A stretch of 64,000 nucleotides of DNA from Clostridia bacterium (GTDB lineage: Bacteria; Bacillota; Clostridia; Christensenellales; Aristaeellaceae): contig JAFVXE010000005.1 in assembly GCA_017501255.1 (NCBI GenBank), forward strand, positions 104,802 through 168,801. The letters are read 5' to 3'. Shown here one piece after another: positions 33,908-42,971 of the stretch (position 1 is the first letter of the stretch; the number at the start of each line of letters is the position of its first letter). The notes beneath the pieces are model-generated. The model was not told the DNA's origin and did no database searches. It saw only the letters and a list, made by a program, of their open reading frames with translations. Made by a program: the position numbers and the translations under genes.

Positions 33908-36900
33908 ATCCGAACTCCTTGCCGCTCTCGAAGCCACCGTGCCGCCCCTCAAGGGCAAACTGCACATCGAGCGCGTGCTGTACAAAAAAGAAGCCAACAA
34001 GGCGTATATGTCCTTCCTGTGCGACGAGCTGGTAGGCGAGAAGGAATACCTGCTTCTGGAAAACCGGCTGCGCCAGCTGTTTCCCCAGCTGACGGTGGCC
34101 ATGCGCATTGCCAGCCCGGGCTTGGGCGAAGCCTTTTTGCAGGATGTGAACGCCTACAAATCCGTGCTGACGGACTTTTTGCGCCGCTTGAGCCCCGCCA
34201 TGGCAGCCTGGGTGGACGACACCGGCTGGACCTACGAGGACGGCAGTCTCCTGCTCACCTGCCCGGACGCCATCGCTCTGCGTTTTTTCAAGAGCCATCA
34301 GGTGGATGAAAAGCTGAAAACCGCCATTTATGATATTTTCCGGGTGAATGTGCCCGTGTCCCTGAATGTGTGTGGCGAGCGGGAAGCCTGGACGCAAAAA
34401 ATGCGGGCCGAGCGTGGTTTTTCATTTCCGACCAGAGAAAACGCCTCCGATGAGCCGCCCCTGTGGGATGATGCCGTACTGGCCCAGCAGGCCGGTGAGA
34501 TGGACGGTTTCGGCGGCGGGTTCAGCAGCACCGCAGGAGGGGCAAGCGGCAGCCCGGCTGGCAGCAGTGCTACGGGCAATGCAGCAGCCGCAGACGGCGC
34601 AGGCCGCACAACCACCCGCAGCACAGCCCAACCCGCTGCCAAGAACGAGCCCAAGGGCAACGTCATCAAGGGCCGGGGCATCGCTGACCCGCCGGTGCCC
34701 ATCTGCGAATTGGCCGAGGACAGCGGCGTGGTGGTCATCGAGGGCATCGTCACCGGCCTGAACGACCCCAAGGAACTCAAGGGCGGCGAAACCGTGCTCA
34801 GCACCTTTGCGGTGTACGATGACAACGGCACCATTTACTGCAAGGCCTTCTACCAGTACCGGGCCCGCCGCACCCCCATGGGCGAGACCCCCAAGCCCCC
34901 CACGGATGAGGAGCGGCAGAAGGTCAATGAACAACTGAAAATGATCAAAAACGGGATGTGCATTCGGGTGCGGGGCGAATGCCGCATGGACAGTTTCCTT
35001 AATGAGCTTTGCATCACGGTTCGGGATATTCAGGAAATGCCCAAGAAAACCCGTTCCGATAACGCCGAGGAAAAGCGTATCGAGCTGCATATGCACACCA
35101 CCATGTCCACCATGGACGCCACAGCCGATGCGGGGGCATTGATCGCTCAGGCGGCCAAATGGGGCCATTCTGCCGTGGCCATCACCGACCACGGCAGCGC
35201 CCAGGCCTTCCCGGCGGCTTTTGGTGCTGCCAAGAAAAACGGCATCAAGCTGATTCCCGGCGTGGAGGGCTACCTGTGCGAGATGAACCCCATCGTCCGG
35301 GATGCAGACGACCATCCGCTGGATACCCCCATCGTAGTGCTGGACTTTGAAACCACCGGTCTCAGCCATGCCATGGACCGCATCATCGAAGTGGGCGCGG
35401 TGAAGCTGGTGGACGGTCAGGTGGTGGACGAGCTGAGCATCCTGTGCGACCCAGGCGTGCCCCTGAAGCCCAAAATTACCGAGATTACCGGCATTACCGA
35501 CCTGATGATTCGGGGCAAGGAGACCCCTGCCGAGGGTGTGCGCCAGCTTTTGGACTTCATCGGCGACTGCCCGGTAGCCGCCCACAACGCCCCCTTTGAT
35601 ATGGGGATGCTCCACGCCGAATGCCGCCGCATGGGCGTTTCTTTCCATGCCCCGGTCATCGACACCCTCACCTTCTCCCGCAGGCTGTACACCAACCAGA
35701 AAAGCCACAAGCTGGGCGCCATCTGCCGCCTTCTGGGCGTATCCCTGAAAAACGCCCACCGGGCCGTCCATGATGCCGCTGCCACCGCCCTGTGCCTTGC
35801 CAAAATGCTGGAAGCCGCCAAAGAAAAGGGCGCAGCTACCCTCAAGGATATCGATCAGGTGCTGGAGGGGGAAACCATCGGCGACAGCTACCACATCATC
35901 CTTTTGTGCAAAAGCCAGAAGGGGATGCAGAACCTGAACCACCTGATTTCCGACTCCAACCTGAAATACTTCTACCGCCACCCCAATATGCCCCGCAACA
36001 AGATTCAGGAGTACCGGGAAGGCCTCATCATCGGCAGCGCCTGCGAGGCGGGCGAATTGTTCCGGGCCATTGCCGACGGCAAGCCGGAGGAAGAAATTGA
36101 GCGCATCGCCGCTTTCTACGACTATCTGGAAATCCAGCCCATCGGCAACAACCAGTTCATGATCCGCAACGGTTCCGCCCGGGATGAGGAGCATCTGCGG
36201 GATTTCAACCGGCGCATCGTAGCCCTTGGCGAAAAGCTGAATAAGCCCGTGGTGGCCACCGGCGATGTGCACTTCCTCAACCCGGAGGATGCCATCTACC
36301 GCACCATTCTGCAGGCCGGTCTGGGCTTTGACGATTGCGACAACCAGCCGCCCCTGTACTTCAAAACCACCGACGAAATGCTGGAAGAGTTCAGCTATTT
36401 AGGCAAAGACAAGGCCTACGAAGTGGTCATTGCCAATCCGAAAAAAATTGCCGATATGGTGGACGAATTGCGCCTCTTCCCCAAGCATCCCGAGGGCAAG
36501 GATACCTTCCAGCCCTTCTGGCCCGATGCTGCCGACGACATCCAGAACCGTTCCTGGAACACTGCCAAGGCCCTCTACGGCGATCCCCTGCCGGAGCTGA
36601 TCCAGAAGCGGCTGGAAAAGGAGCTGGGTTCCATCATCGGCTACGGCTTCGGCACCCTGTACTCCATCGCCCAGAAGCTGGTGAGCAAATCCCTCTCTGA
36701 CGGCTACCTGGTGGGCAGCCGTGGTTCCGTTGGTTCCTCTTTTGTGGCCACCATGTGCGGCATCACCGAGGTCAACCCTCTGCCGCCCCATTACCGCTGC
36801 GACCACTGCCACAAAATGTTCCTGACCCCGCCTGAATTGGCCAGCGTTGGCGTTGACCTGCCCGACAAGGATTGCGAGATCTGCGGCAACAAATTAGCCA

Positions 36901-38393
36901 AGGACGGCTTCGATATTCCCTTTGAAGTGTTCCTTGGCTTCAAGGGGGACAAGGTGCCGGATATCGACCTAAACTTCTCCGGCGAATACCAGCCCCGGGC
37001 CCATGCCTATATCGAAGAACTGTTCGGCGAGGGCTATGTGTACCGTGCGGGCACCATCAGCGGTCTGGCGGAAAAAACCGCCTTCGGCTTCGCTGCCAAG
37101 TATCTGGAAGAGCGGGGCATTCCTGCCGGCCGGGCTCACAAGGAGCGCCTGGCGGCAGGCTGCGTGGGCGTGAAGCGCACCACGGGCCAGCACCCGGGCG
37201 GCATCGTGGTGCTGCCCAAGGAATATGACATCTGCCAGTTCACCGCCATCCAGCACCCGGCGGATGATATCGAAGGCTCCACCCTGACCACCCACTTCGA
37301 CTTCAACTCCATGCACGACATTCTGGTGAAGCTGGACTGTCTGGGCCACGACGATCCCACCATGATTCACCGGCTGGAGGAACTGACCGGCATCAACTTC
37401 AAGCAGATCCCGCTGGATGACCAGAAGGTGATGAGCCTGTTCTCCAAGCCCGACGCGCTGGGCGTTACCGAGGAGGACATCATGTGGGAGACCGGCACGC
37501 TGGGCATCCCGGAGTTTGGCACGGGCTTCGTGCGGGGCCTGCTCATGGAAACCCGCCCCACCACCATGGAGGAACTGGTGCGTATCTCCGGCCTTTCCCA
37601 CGGTACCGACGTCTGGCTGGGCAACGCCCAGGAGATCATCCGTTCCGGCAAGGCCAAGCTGGCCCAGTGCTTCTGCACCCGTGACGACATCATGAACTTC
37701 CTCATTTCCAAAGGAATGCAGGAGAAAATGAGCTTTGACATCATGGAGTCCGTCCGTAAGGGCAGGGGCCTCAAGCCCGAATGGGAGGAAGCCATGCAGG
37801 AGCACGATGTACCCGAATGGGCCATCGAAAGCTGCAAGAAGATCAAGTATATGTTCCCTCGGGGCCATGCCGTGGCCTACGTGACCATGGGTCTGCGGGT
37901 GGCCTGGTACAAGGTGTACCGGCCTCAGGCCTACTATGCCGCCTATTTCACCATCCGCGGCGACGGTTTCGATGCCGCCCGGATGCTGCTCAGCGTCCAG
38001 ACCCTGCGGGATCGCCTCACCGATTTCGCCAACCGGGAAGAAAAGATGAGTGTCCGTGAAAAGCAGGAGGAAAACGCCTACCGGATGCTGCTGGAAATGC
38101 AGATGCGGGGCATCCGTATGCTGCCGGTGGATCTGTACAAGAGCCACCTGAACCGCTTCCTGATCGAGGGCGAGGATCTGCGCTGCCCCTTCACCTCCAT
38201 CTCCGGCTTCCCCGAAGCTGCGGCACAGGGCATCATTGATGCCAGGGATCCCGAAAAGCCCTTCATCAGCATTGAGGATCTGAAAACCCGTGCCCATGTG
38301 GGTTCCAGCGCCATTGAGGCTTTGCGCAACCAGGGTGCGCTGGAAGGGCTGCCGGAGAGCAGCCAGGTGGATCTGTTCTCGTTGATGGGGTAA
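33900..38393 (+). CDS. polC: DNA polymerase III alpha subunit, PolC type
   Basis: A 1497-residue replicative polymerase specific to low-GC Gram-positive lineages. Domains in order: N-terminal region (1-~215), a Gly/Ser/Ala-rich linker (~215-255), OB-fold (~270-380), PHP domain starting at HMHTTMS (~396), an inserted 3'-5' proofreading exonuclease at VVLDFETTGLSHAMDRIIEVGAV (~479), the second PHP part, a zinc-finger (CDHCHKMF ... CEICGNK, ~966-1000), the catalytic palm with PDIDLNFSGE (~1019), then fingers and C-terminal helix-hairpin-helix (SISGFPEAAAQGIIDAR). All regions look intact. ATG 33900 overlaps ispG, so translation is probably coupled. Confidence 0.98.
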   Translation: MNKSELLAALEATVPPLKGKLHIERVLYKKEANKAYMSFLCDELVGEKEYLLLENRLRQLFPQLTVAMRIASPGLGEAFLQDVNAYKSVLTDFLRRLSPAMAAWVDDTGWTYEDGSLLLTCPDAIALRFFKSHQVDEKLKTAIYDIFRVNVPVSLNVCGEREAWTQKMRAERGFSFPTRENASDEPPLWDDAVLAQQAGEMDGFGGGFSSTAGGASGSPAGSSATGNAAAADGAGRTTTRSTAQPAAKNEPKGNVIKGRGIADPPVPICELAEDSGVVVIEGIVTGLNDPKELKGGETVLSTFAVYDDNGTIYCKAFYQYRARRTPMGETPKPPTDEERQKVNEQLKMIKNGMCIRVRGECRMDSFLNELCITVRDIQEMPKKTRSDNAEEKRIELHMHTTMSTMDATADAGALIAQAAKWGHSAVAITDHGSAQAFPAAFGAAKKNGIKLIPGVEGYLCEMNPIVRDADDHPLDTPIVVLDFETTGLSHAMDRIIEVGAVKLVDGQVVDELSILCDPGVPLKPKITEITGITDLMIRGKETPAEGVRQLLDFIGDCPVAAHNAPFDMGMLHAECRRMGVSFHAPVIDTLTFSRRLYTNQKSHKLGAICRLLGVSLKNAHRAVHDAAATALCLAKMLEAAKEKGAATLKDIDQVLEGETIGDSYHIILLCKSQKGMQNLNHLISDSNLKYFYRHPNMPRNKIQEYREGLIIGSACEAGELFRAIADGKPEEEIERIAAFYDYLEIQPIGNNQFMIRNGSARDEEHLRDFNRRIVALGEKLNKPVVATGDVHFLNPEDAIYRTILQAGLGFDDCDNQPPLYFKTTDEMLEEFSYLGKDKAYEVVIANPKKIADMVDELRLFPKHPEGKDTFQPFWPDAADDIQNRSWNTAKALYGDPLPELIQKRLEKELGSIIGYGFGTLYSIAQKLVSKSLSDGYLVGSRGSVGSSFVATMCGITEVNPLPPHYRCDHCHKMFLTPPELASVGVDLPDKDCEICGNKLAKDGFDIPFEVFLGFKGDKVPDIDLNFSGEYQPRAHAYIEELFGEGYVYRAGTISGLAEKTAFGFAAKYLEERGIPAGRAHKERLAAGCVGVKRTTGQHPGGIVVLPKEYDICQFTAIQHPADDIEGSTLTTHFDFNSMHDILVKLDCLGHDDPTMIHRLEELTGINFKQIPLDDQKVMSLFSKPDALGVTEEDIMWETGTLGIPEFGTGFVRGLLMETRPTTMEELVRISGLSHGTDVWLGNAQEIIRSGKAKLAQCFCTRDDIMNFLISKGMQEKMSFDIMESVRKGRGLKPEWEEAMQEHDVPEWAIESCKKIKYMFPRGHAVAYVTMGLRVAWYKVYRPQAYYAAYFTIRGDGFDAARMLLSVQTLRDRLTDFANREEKMSVREKQEENAYRMLLEMQMRGIRMLPVDLYKSHLNRFLIEGEDLRCPFTSISGFPEAAAQGIIDARDPEKPFISIEDLKTRAHVGSSAIEALRNQGALEGLPESSQVDLFSLMG

Positions 38394-38418
38394 CGGACAA
38401 AGGAAGGAGTATTTGGGA

Positions 38419-40116
38419 ATGAATATTCTTCACAGAAATCGGCCAACTACCCGCTGGAACAAACGGGATATTTTCCTGCTGATTCTTTTGGCAGTGGTGG
38501 CAGTGCTGTCTGTCAATACGGTTTTTCATACATCCCTGCATCTGCTGGACAGCGATACCAGCAACGATCTGCTGCTTGCCAAACATCTGCATGATACCGG
38601 CCGCATCATCTCCACAGATTGGTACTATGGGTCAGAACTGCGGGTGCTGAATTCTCATCTGATTCTGGCCCCGCTGTTTTCCCTTTTCAGCGACTGGCGA
38701 AAAATCCGTTTCTTTGGCGTGCTGATGATGCAAATCATTCTGCTGCTTTCCTTCTGGTATGTGTGCAAATCCGCTTCTCTGAAAAGGAAAAGCTATCTTC
38801 TGGGCGGCTGCCTGCTGCTGTTGCCTTCCTCGGTTGCCTATGGCCGTATCGTTCTGTATAATTTCCATTATGTTTTCTATATTTCCATCAGCTTTGTTCT
38901 GGTGGGGCTGCTGCTTTCCTTTATGAAGGATATGGCCAAGAAACGCTCCATTATCTGGAAGATCATTCATCTGTGCCTGCTTTTGGTGCTTTCATTCCTT
39001 GCCAGTCTCAATGGCGTGCGGCAGATTGCCATCACCCATATTCCCATGCTGTTTGCACTGGGTGTATGGCTGCTCAATGCGGTGAACGCCGGACAGTTAC
39101 AGGAAAGCAAAGAACAGAACAAGTGTATTCTTTGGGGCATTGCAGCAACGATTGCCGCTTGTGTGTCTTGCCTGGCCGGCTATAAAGTGAACCAGCAGAT
39201 TGCGCAAACCATTCCCTTTCAGGATTTTTCTTCAACCTGGCTCCGGATAGATATCGCATTGCGGTTTGAAGATGTGCTTTTTGCTTTGCTGCACTTCTTT
39301 GGTATGCGCAGATACAGCATTCTTTTCTCCCTGCAGGGGGCTGTTTCTCTGATTGGCATCGTGGCAGCCACTGTCATGCTTTGGTTCGGAGCGACCCGCT
39401 TATCCCCCAAAAACTACCATCCCGACCAGCCAACAGGCATCCGTTTTTTGAAGTTATTCTTCCCCTGTGTGCTTCTCAGCGGCATATTCACACTCTTCTT
39501 TTTCTCAAACGCATCTCACGCCATACTCTACATTACCCCGAACATCGTTTGGTTCATTCCCTTTATCAGCGCTTGGTTTTCCGAAATACCGGAGGATCAG
39601 GAATGGCTGAAAAAACCCATCCAGCCTGTGATGCTTGGTTTTGTCTGCACGGTGCTGTTCATCAGCGGTTTGTGCAACCATATGTATTTCCTCAATCCCA
39701 AAGACAGCACTTTTTCCCAGCATTATGAAGGTTTATCCTTTACCAATGCAACATTGGTGGATACAATCGAGCCGTTGCGGGCACGCCTGGTGGATGAAGG
39801 CTATGATATTGGCTATTGCACCTACTGGGAAGGCAGTATTCTCACCGAGATGTCCAGCGGTGCGTTGACAGTGGTTCCTATCACCTATTCCGAGGAAGAC
39901 AGCAGATACATCTACCACAACGTGTTGACGGACAAGCGCAACCGGGAGATTCTTCCGCAGAAACCCTTTGTCTGTATTGCGCGTGCAGAAAATGCGAAAT
40001 GGATGGAAAGCCCCATATTCGCTTCCTGCGAGCTTATTTGGGAAGGCCGGGACATTCTCTGTTATGAACTGACTGACCCCATGGTTATGAAACAGTATCT
40101 GGATGAGCTGAATTGA
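38419..40116 (+). CDS. Polytopic membrane protein, paralog 1 (GT-C-like, unknown)
   Basis: A 565-residue protein with one N-terminal helix, a loop containing LLDSDTSNDLLLAKHLHDTGRIISTDWYYGSELRVLNSHLILAPLF, about ten helices, and a C-terminal outer domain (residues ~430-565). The first loop, with an Asp-x-Asp-x-S block after helix 1, resembles the catalytic loop of GT-C membrane glycosyltransferases, but I cannot prove activity. GGAAGGAG precedes the ATG. It is 25 bases after polC. The next gene is a clear paralog with the same DSDTSxDL loop. Base composition is more A/T-rich than that paralog and polC. Confidence 0.8.
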   Translation: MNILHRNRPTTRWNKRDIFLLILLAVVAVLSVNTVFHTSLHLLDSDTSNDLLLAKHLHDTGRIISTDWYYGSELRVLNSHLILAPLFSLFSDWRKIRFFGVLMMQIILLLSFWYVCKSASLKRKSYLLGGCLLLLPSSVAYGRIVLYNFHYVFYISISFVLVGLLLSFMKDMAKKRSIIWKIIHLCLLLVLSFLASLNGVRQIAITHIPMLFALGVWLLNAVNAGQLQESKEQNKCILWGIAATIAACVSCLAGYKVNQQIAQTIPFQDFSSTWLRIDIALRFEDVLFALLHFFGMRRYSILFSLQGAVSLIGIVAATVMLWFGATRLSPKNYHPDQPTGIRFLKLFFPCVLLSGIFTLFFFSNASHAILYITPNIVWFIPFISAWFSEIPEDQEWLKKPIQPVMLGFVCTVLFISGLCNHMYFLNPKDSTFSQHYEGLSFTNATLVDTIEPLRARLVDEGYDIGYCTYWEGSILTEMSSGALTVVPITYSEEDSRYIYHNVLTDKRNREILPQKPFVCIARAENAKWMESPIFASCELIWEGRDILCYELTDPMVMKQYLDELN

Positions 40117-40125
40117 TGGCGATGT

Positions 40126-40150
40126 GTGGATCTGTTCTCGTTGATGGGGT
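40126..40150 (+). repeat. 25-bp exact copy of the polC 3' end
   Basis: These 25 bases are identical to 38367-38391, the last codons of polC before its stop (key part GTGGATCTGTTCTCG). The copy lies in the 66-base gap between the two paralogous membrane genes, just ahead of the second one. In both places it is followed by a similar ...AAGGAGTA leader. Confidence 0.95.
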
Positions 40151-40182
40151 GAGGAACCAATGAAAACAAGGAGTACACGCCT

Positions 40183-41865
40183 ATGACCAAGCGTATGACC
40201 CCCTCTGAATGGCTGTCCCTGGGCGCACTGCTGCTGGCGCTTCTGCTGTCCTTTGCAGTGGTGTGTTCCGTCAGCCAGAACCTGTTTGACAGCGATACCA
40301 GTTCCGACCTGGTCTATGCCCATCATCTGGCCCACGGCGGCGACTTTATCAGCCGGAACTGGTGCTACTCCACGGAAATCCGCGTGGTGGCCACCGATCT
40401 GATCTTTACGCCCCTGTTCATGGTGCTGAATGACTGGAGCTTGGTGCGCACCATCGGCACCATGCTGCTGCAATTGTTGCTGCTGGCAAGCTACTACGCC
40501 CTCACCCGGGCGTGCCGCATGGGGCGCAAGGCCTTCTTTCTGGGCGGCGCACTGCTGCTGATGCCGGTATCGGTGACTTATGGGCGCATTGTGCTGTACC
40601 ATACCTACTATATGCAGTACCTGATTTTGGGGCTGTTGATGACCGCCGGACTGGTACGGATGCTCACGTGCCTGGAGGAAGGCAAGAAGGGCGCTTTTGG
40701 GCTGCATCTGTTCCTGTTTGTGCTGCTTTCATGGCTCAGCAGCCTGTCCGGTTACCGGCAGATGGCGGTGACCCATGTGCCGCTGGCCCTGATGGCAGTG
40801 GTATGGCTGTGGCGGGCCGCCGATCGCAAGGATGATCTGCGTGGCTTGCAGACCCTGCTGCTTGTAGGCGCTGGCGTGGCTGCCGGGTGCGTCGGGCTGG
40901 TGATCAACGCCAAATTGCAGGAAGTAGCTTCCTTCTCCAGCTTTTCGGAGATCGGCCTCACCTTTATCCCGGCAGAAAAACTGATGAATCTGCTCTTTGG
41001 CCTGCTGCATCTCTTCGGCTACCGCCGTGGCATGAGCCTGCTCACCATTACCGGCGTACTGTCGGTGCTGGGCGTGGTGGTGGCGCTTGCGTGCCTTGTA
41101 CACAGCTTCCGGGCGGTCATCAGCAAGGATCGGGAACCCACCCTTGCCCGGCAGGTGATCAACGATCTGTTGCCCTGCTCGCTGTTGGTACTGTGTATGC
41201 TGATGTTCCTCACCGAGGAAAACACCGACCCGGAGCGGTACCTGCTGCCCTACGCCTTCTGGTACATTCCCCTGCTGGCCCAGCTGATGACCACTCAGCC
41301 CCACCGGGAGGCCCCTTTGACGGTTGGCAAAATACAGCTGCCCCAGTGGCTCACCCCCAAAAAGCTGATCCTGTATGCCCTGTGGGGCATCTGCCTGCTG
41401 AACGGTCTTCTCAATATGCGCTCTTTCCTCAGGCCCGAAGCCTTCGGTCAGCCCTATGAGGGACTGGATCAGCGCAACCCGGCGCAGGTGGTGGAATTCC
41501 GGGAGCCGGTTCAGTTTTTGCAGAAGAACGGCTATGACCTGGGCTACGGCCCCCACTGGAACGCCAATGTGCTCACCGAAATGACCGACGGGCAGCTGCC
41601 CATGGTGGCCATCCGCCGCACCGAAGCCACCGATGCGGAAACCTTCGGCATCACCTATGTGGACTGGCTCACCCTGCGCTCCAACCGGGAACTGCCAACG
41701 GAAAAACCCTTCCTGATGCTGCTCCATGAAAATGTGTTCTGGATTCAGGGAACAGAGTTTGAAGGGTTGGTCAGCGAAGTGTACCGGGATGACCAGTATG
41801 TGATTTACGATATTACGGATCACGAGGCGTTCCGGCAGGCTTTGCGGCAGCGGTATGGGATGTAG
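40183..41865 (+). CDS. Polytopic membrane protein, paralog 2 (GT-C-like, unknown)
   Basis: A 560-residue paralog of the previous gene. Shared features: LFDSDTSSDLVYAHHLAHGGDFISRNWCYSTEIRVVATDLIFTPLF after helix 1; RKAFFLGGALLLMPVSVTYGRIVLYHTYY; SSLSGYRQMAVTHVPLALMAVVWL; and a C-terminal domain with YEGLDQRNP and ANVLTEMTDGQLPMVAI matching YEGLSFTNA and GSILTEMSSGALTVVPI. It is more G/C-rich than paralog 1. AAGGAG precedes the ATG. It ends at TAG, one of only two uninterrupted genes here that do so. Role possibly in cell-envelope glycan assembly, by fold resemblance only. Confidence 0.8.
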   Translation: MTKRMTPSEWLSLGALLLALLLSFAVVCSVSQNLFDSDTSSDLVYAHHLAHGGDFISRNWCYSTEIRVVATDLIFTPLFMVLNDWSLVRTIGTMLLQLLLLASYYALTRACRMGRKAFFLGGALLLMPVSVTYGRIVLYHTYYMQYLILGLLMTAGLVRMLTCLEEGKKGAFGLHLFLFVLLSWLSSLSGYRQMAVTHVPLALMAVVWLWRAADRKDDLRGLQTLLLVGAGVAAGCVGLVINAKLQEVASFSSFSEIGLTFIPAEKLMNLLFGLLHLFGYRRGMSLLTITGVLSVLGVVVALACLVHSFRAVISKDREPTLARQVINDLLPCSLLVLCMLMFLTEENTDPERYLLPYAFWYIPLLAQLMTTQPHREAPLTVGKIQLPQWLTPKKLILYALWGICLLNGLLNMRSFLRPEAFGQPYEGLDQRNPAQVVEFREPVQFLQKNGYDLGYGPHWNANVLTEMTDGQLPMVAIRRTEATDAETFGITYVDWLTLRSNRELPTEKPFLMLLHENVFWIQGTEFEGLVSEVYRDDQYVIYDITDHEAFRQALRQRYGM

Positions 41866-41964
41866 ACAAGAAAAAGGAGAAGTGCTTCCCAGCAAGGATG
41901 AGGGAAAGGAAGGTTTTATCCTTCCAGTAATATCATGGCTGCGTCTCGTTTGTGGTGAATAATG

Positions 41965-42008
41965 GCGGTTGTGACGAAAGGAAAAAACTTCGTCATAACC
42001 GCTCTTTT
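41965..42008 (+). terminator. Intrinsic terminator after the paralog pair
   Basis: Stem GCGGTT-g-TGACGAA/TTCGTCA-t-AACCGC followed by TCTTTTC. A second small hairpin, GGAAGG/CCTTCC, is at about 41908. Confidence 0.75.
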
Positions 42009-42060
42009 CATTGCGAAAGAAACTGCTGGCATGAAGCATGAGCACGAAGCCAACCTGAGT

Positions 42061-42089
42061 TTGACAGACAATGGGGTAAGGTGTATAAT
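42061..42089 (+). promoter_or_regulatory. Perfect consensus sigma-A promoter
   Basis: TTGACA, 17 bases, TATAAT: an exact match to consensus. It drives the 18-codon leader and, past a terminator, the acetyltransferase gene. Confidence 0.9.
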
Positions 42090-42118
42090 TATTTCATCAT
42101 ATGAAGGAGGTGAGCGGT

Positions 42119-42175
42119 ATGGTTGTTGTATTTGTCCGGAAAGGAGCGATCTGCCGTTCACGGGAGGCTGCATAA
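42119..42175 (+). CDS. 18-codon leader peptide
   Basis: MVVVFVRKGAICRSREAA, with an ideal GAAGGAGG site 8 bases before ATG, starting about 30 bases after the -10 box. The ORF is followed by the small hairpins GCTGC-ataag-GCAGC (which overlaps its last codons) and CACAG-tctt-CTGTG, then a full terminator. This layout is that of a translated attenuator. The hydrophobic VVVFV start and Arg-rich rest recall stalling peptides before antibiotic-resistance genes, but no known one matches. Confidence 0.7.
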   Translation: MVVVFVRKGAICRSREAA

Positions 42176-42207
42176 GGCAGCACAGTCTTCTGTGAAGGGA
42201 GAAATTC

Positions 42208-42238
42208 AGTATGCTCTATTACCGGAGCATACTTTTTT
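42208..42238 (+). terminator. Terminator/attenuator before the acetyltransferase gene
   Basis: AGTATGCTC, loop TATTACCG, GAGCATACT then TTTTT. It lies between the leader peptide and the acetyltransferase ATG (24 bases later), so it must be read through or disrupted for expression. Confidence 0.85.
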
Positions 42239-42261
42239 GTTGCCAAAAAAGGAGATAGCAT

Positions 42262-42702
42262 ATGGATAAGCTTATCAGAAAGTACGACGGTCAACCCTTT
42301 CAGACGGCATTCCGCGCATATTTTATGGAGATGGGCATTCAGGTGAGCAACTGGGAGGGCTTGTTTACCCAGATGACGGATGAAGGTGTGGCCACCATCC
42401 TGCGGGAGGACGAAAATGAGCAGGTAGTGGGTTTCATCATGGTCAGCAGGATCGAAATGACCAGCTGGTTCTTTGAGGATCGGTATGGGTTCATCCAAGA
42501 GTTCTGGGTAGCACCGGAGCAACGCAATTGCGGCATTGGTTCTGAGTTGCTGGCACAGGCGGAGGCGTTCTTCGCACGGCAGGGCATCCACAAGATGATC
42601 CTGACCAGTGATACCGCAGAGGGCTTCTATCGGAAGCATGGCTACCGCAGGGATGAGGGCATTGTGGCGAAGAACAGGGCTCCGGTGCTTGTAAAAGGTT
42701 AA
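42262..42702 (+). CDS. GNAT-family N-acetyltransferase
   Basis: A 146-residue acetyl-CoA-dependent transferase. The acetyl-CoA loop is visible as FIQEFWVAPEQRNCGIGSELLAQAEAFF (Q/R-x-x-G-x-G/A pattern), and GFYRKHGYRRDEGI is the usual C-terminal element. AAGGAG precedes the ATG. The acceptor is unknown; small-molecule or antibiotic acetylation is possible given the attenuator arrangement in front. It is followed by a structured non-coding stretch. Confidence 0.9.
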   Translation: MDKLIRKYDGQPFQTAFRAYFMEMGIQVSNWEGLFTQMTDEGVATILREDENEQVVGFIMVSRIEMTSWFFEDRYGFIQEFWVAPEQRNCGIGSELLAQAEAFFARQGIHKMILTSDTAEGFYRKHGYRRDEGIVAKNRAPVLVKG

Positions 42703-42708
42703 AAAGAA

Positions 42709-42837
42709 GGAGCGGCTAATGGGAACTCCTGCCGAAGGCGAGTGAGAGTGCTACCCTTCGCTAACAAACAAACTCCAATTTGTCGAACAGCCGCTTCCAC
42801 TTACTCACCATTGGTGAGGGTGCGCAATTATACGCAC
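42709..42837 (+). other. Densely structured non-coding stretch, possible RNA element
   Basis: A closing stem GGAGCGGCT (42709-42717) with AGCCGCTTCC (42789-42798) encloses hairpins CGAAGG/CCTTCG and ACAAA/TTTGT, giving a three-way junction. Hairpins CTCACC-att-GGTGAG and GTGCG/CGCAC follow directly. No ORF of note is present and I recognise no known RNA family. It may be the 3' part of the acetyltransferase transcript or an independent RNA. Confidence 0.5.
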
Positions 42838-42870
42838 TGTACCAGCGCATTGCGTTTGTAAACCTGCATA

Positions 42871-42907
42871 AACAAATGAGCATCCGAATATCGGATGCTC
42901 ATTTGTT
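42871..42907. terminator. Bidirectional terminator
   Basis: A 17-base-pair perfect stem, AACAAATGAGCATCCGA / TCGGATGCTCATTTGTT, with a loop of only three bases, between converging acetyltransferase and GH43 genes. Confidence 0.8.
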
Positions 42908-42971
42908 CATTGTTGGATAAGTTGTTCCTTAACAACGCCCCCACCAGCGCTTCTCCTTTTTTTAGATTCCT

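Noticed and set aside
42718..42744. Mini-ORF MGTPAEGE after an AAGGAG site downstream of the acetyltransferase
   Set aside because: Eight codons lying inside the predicted three-way junction; likely chance.
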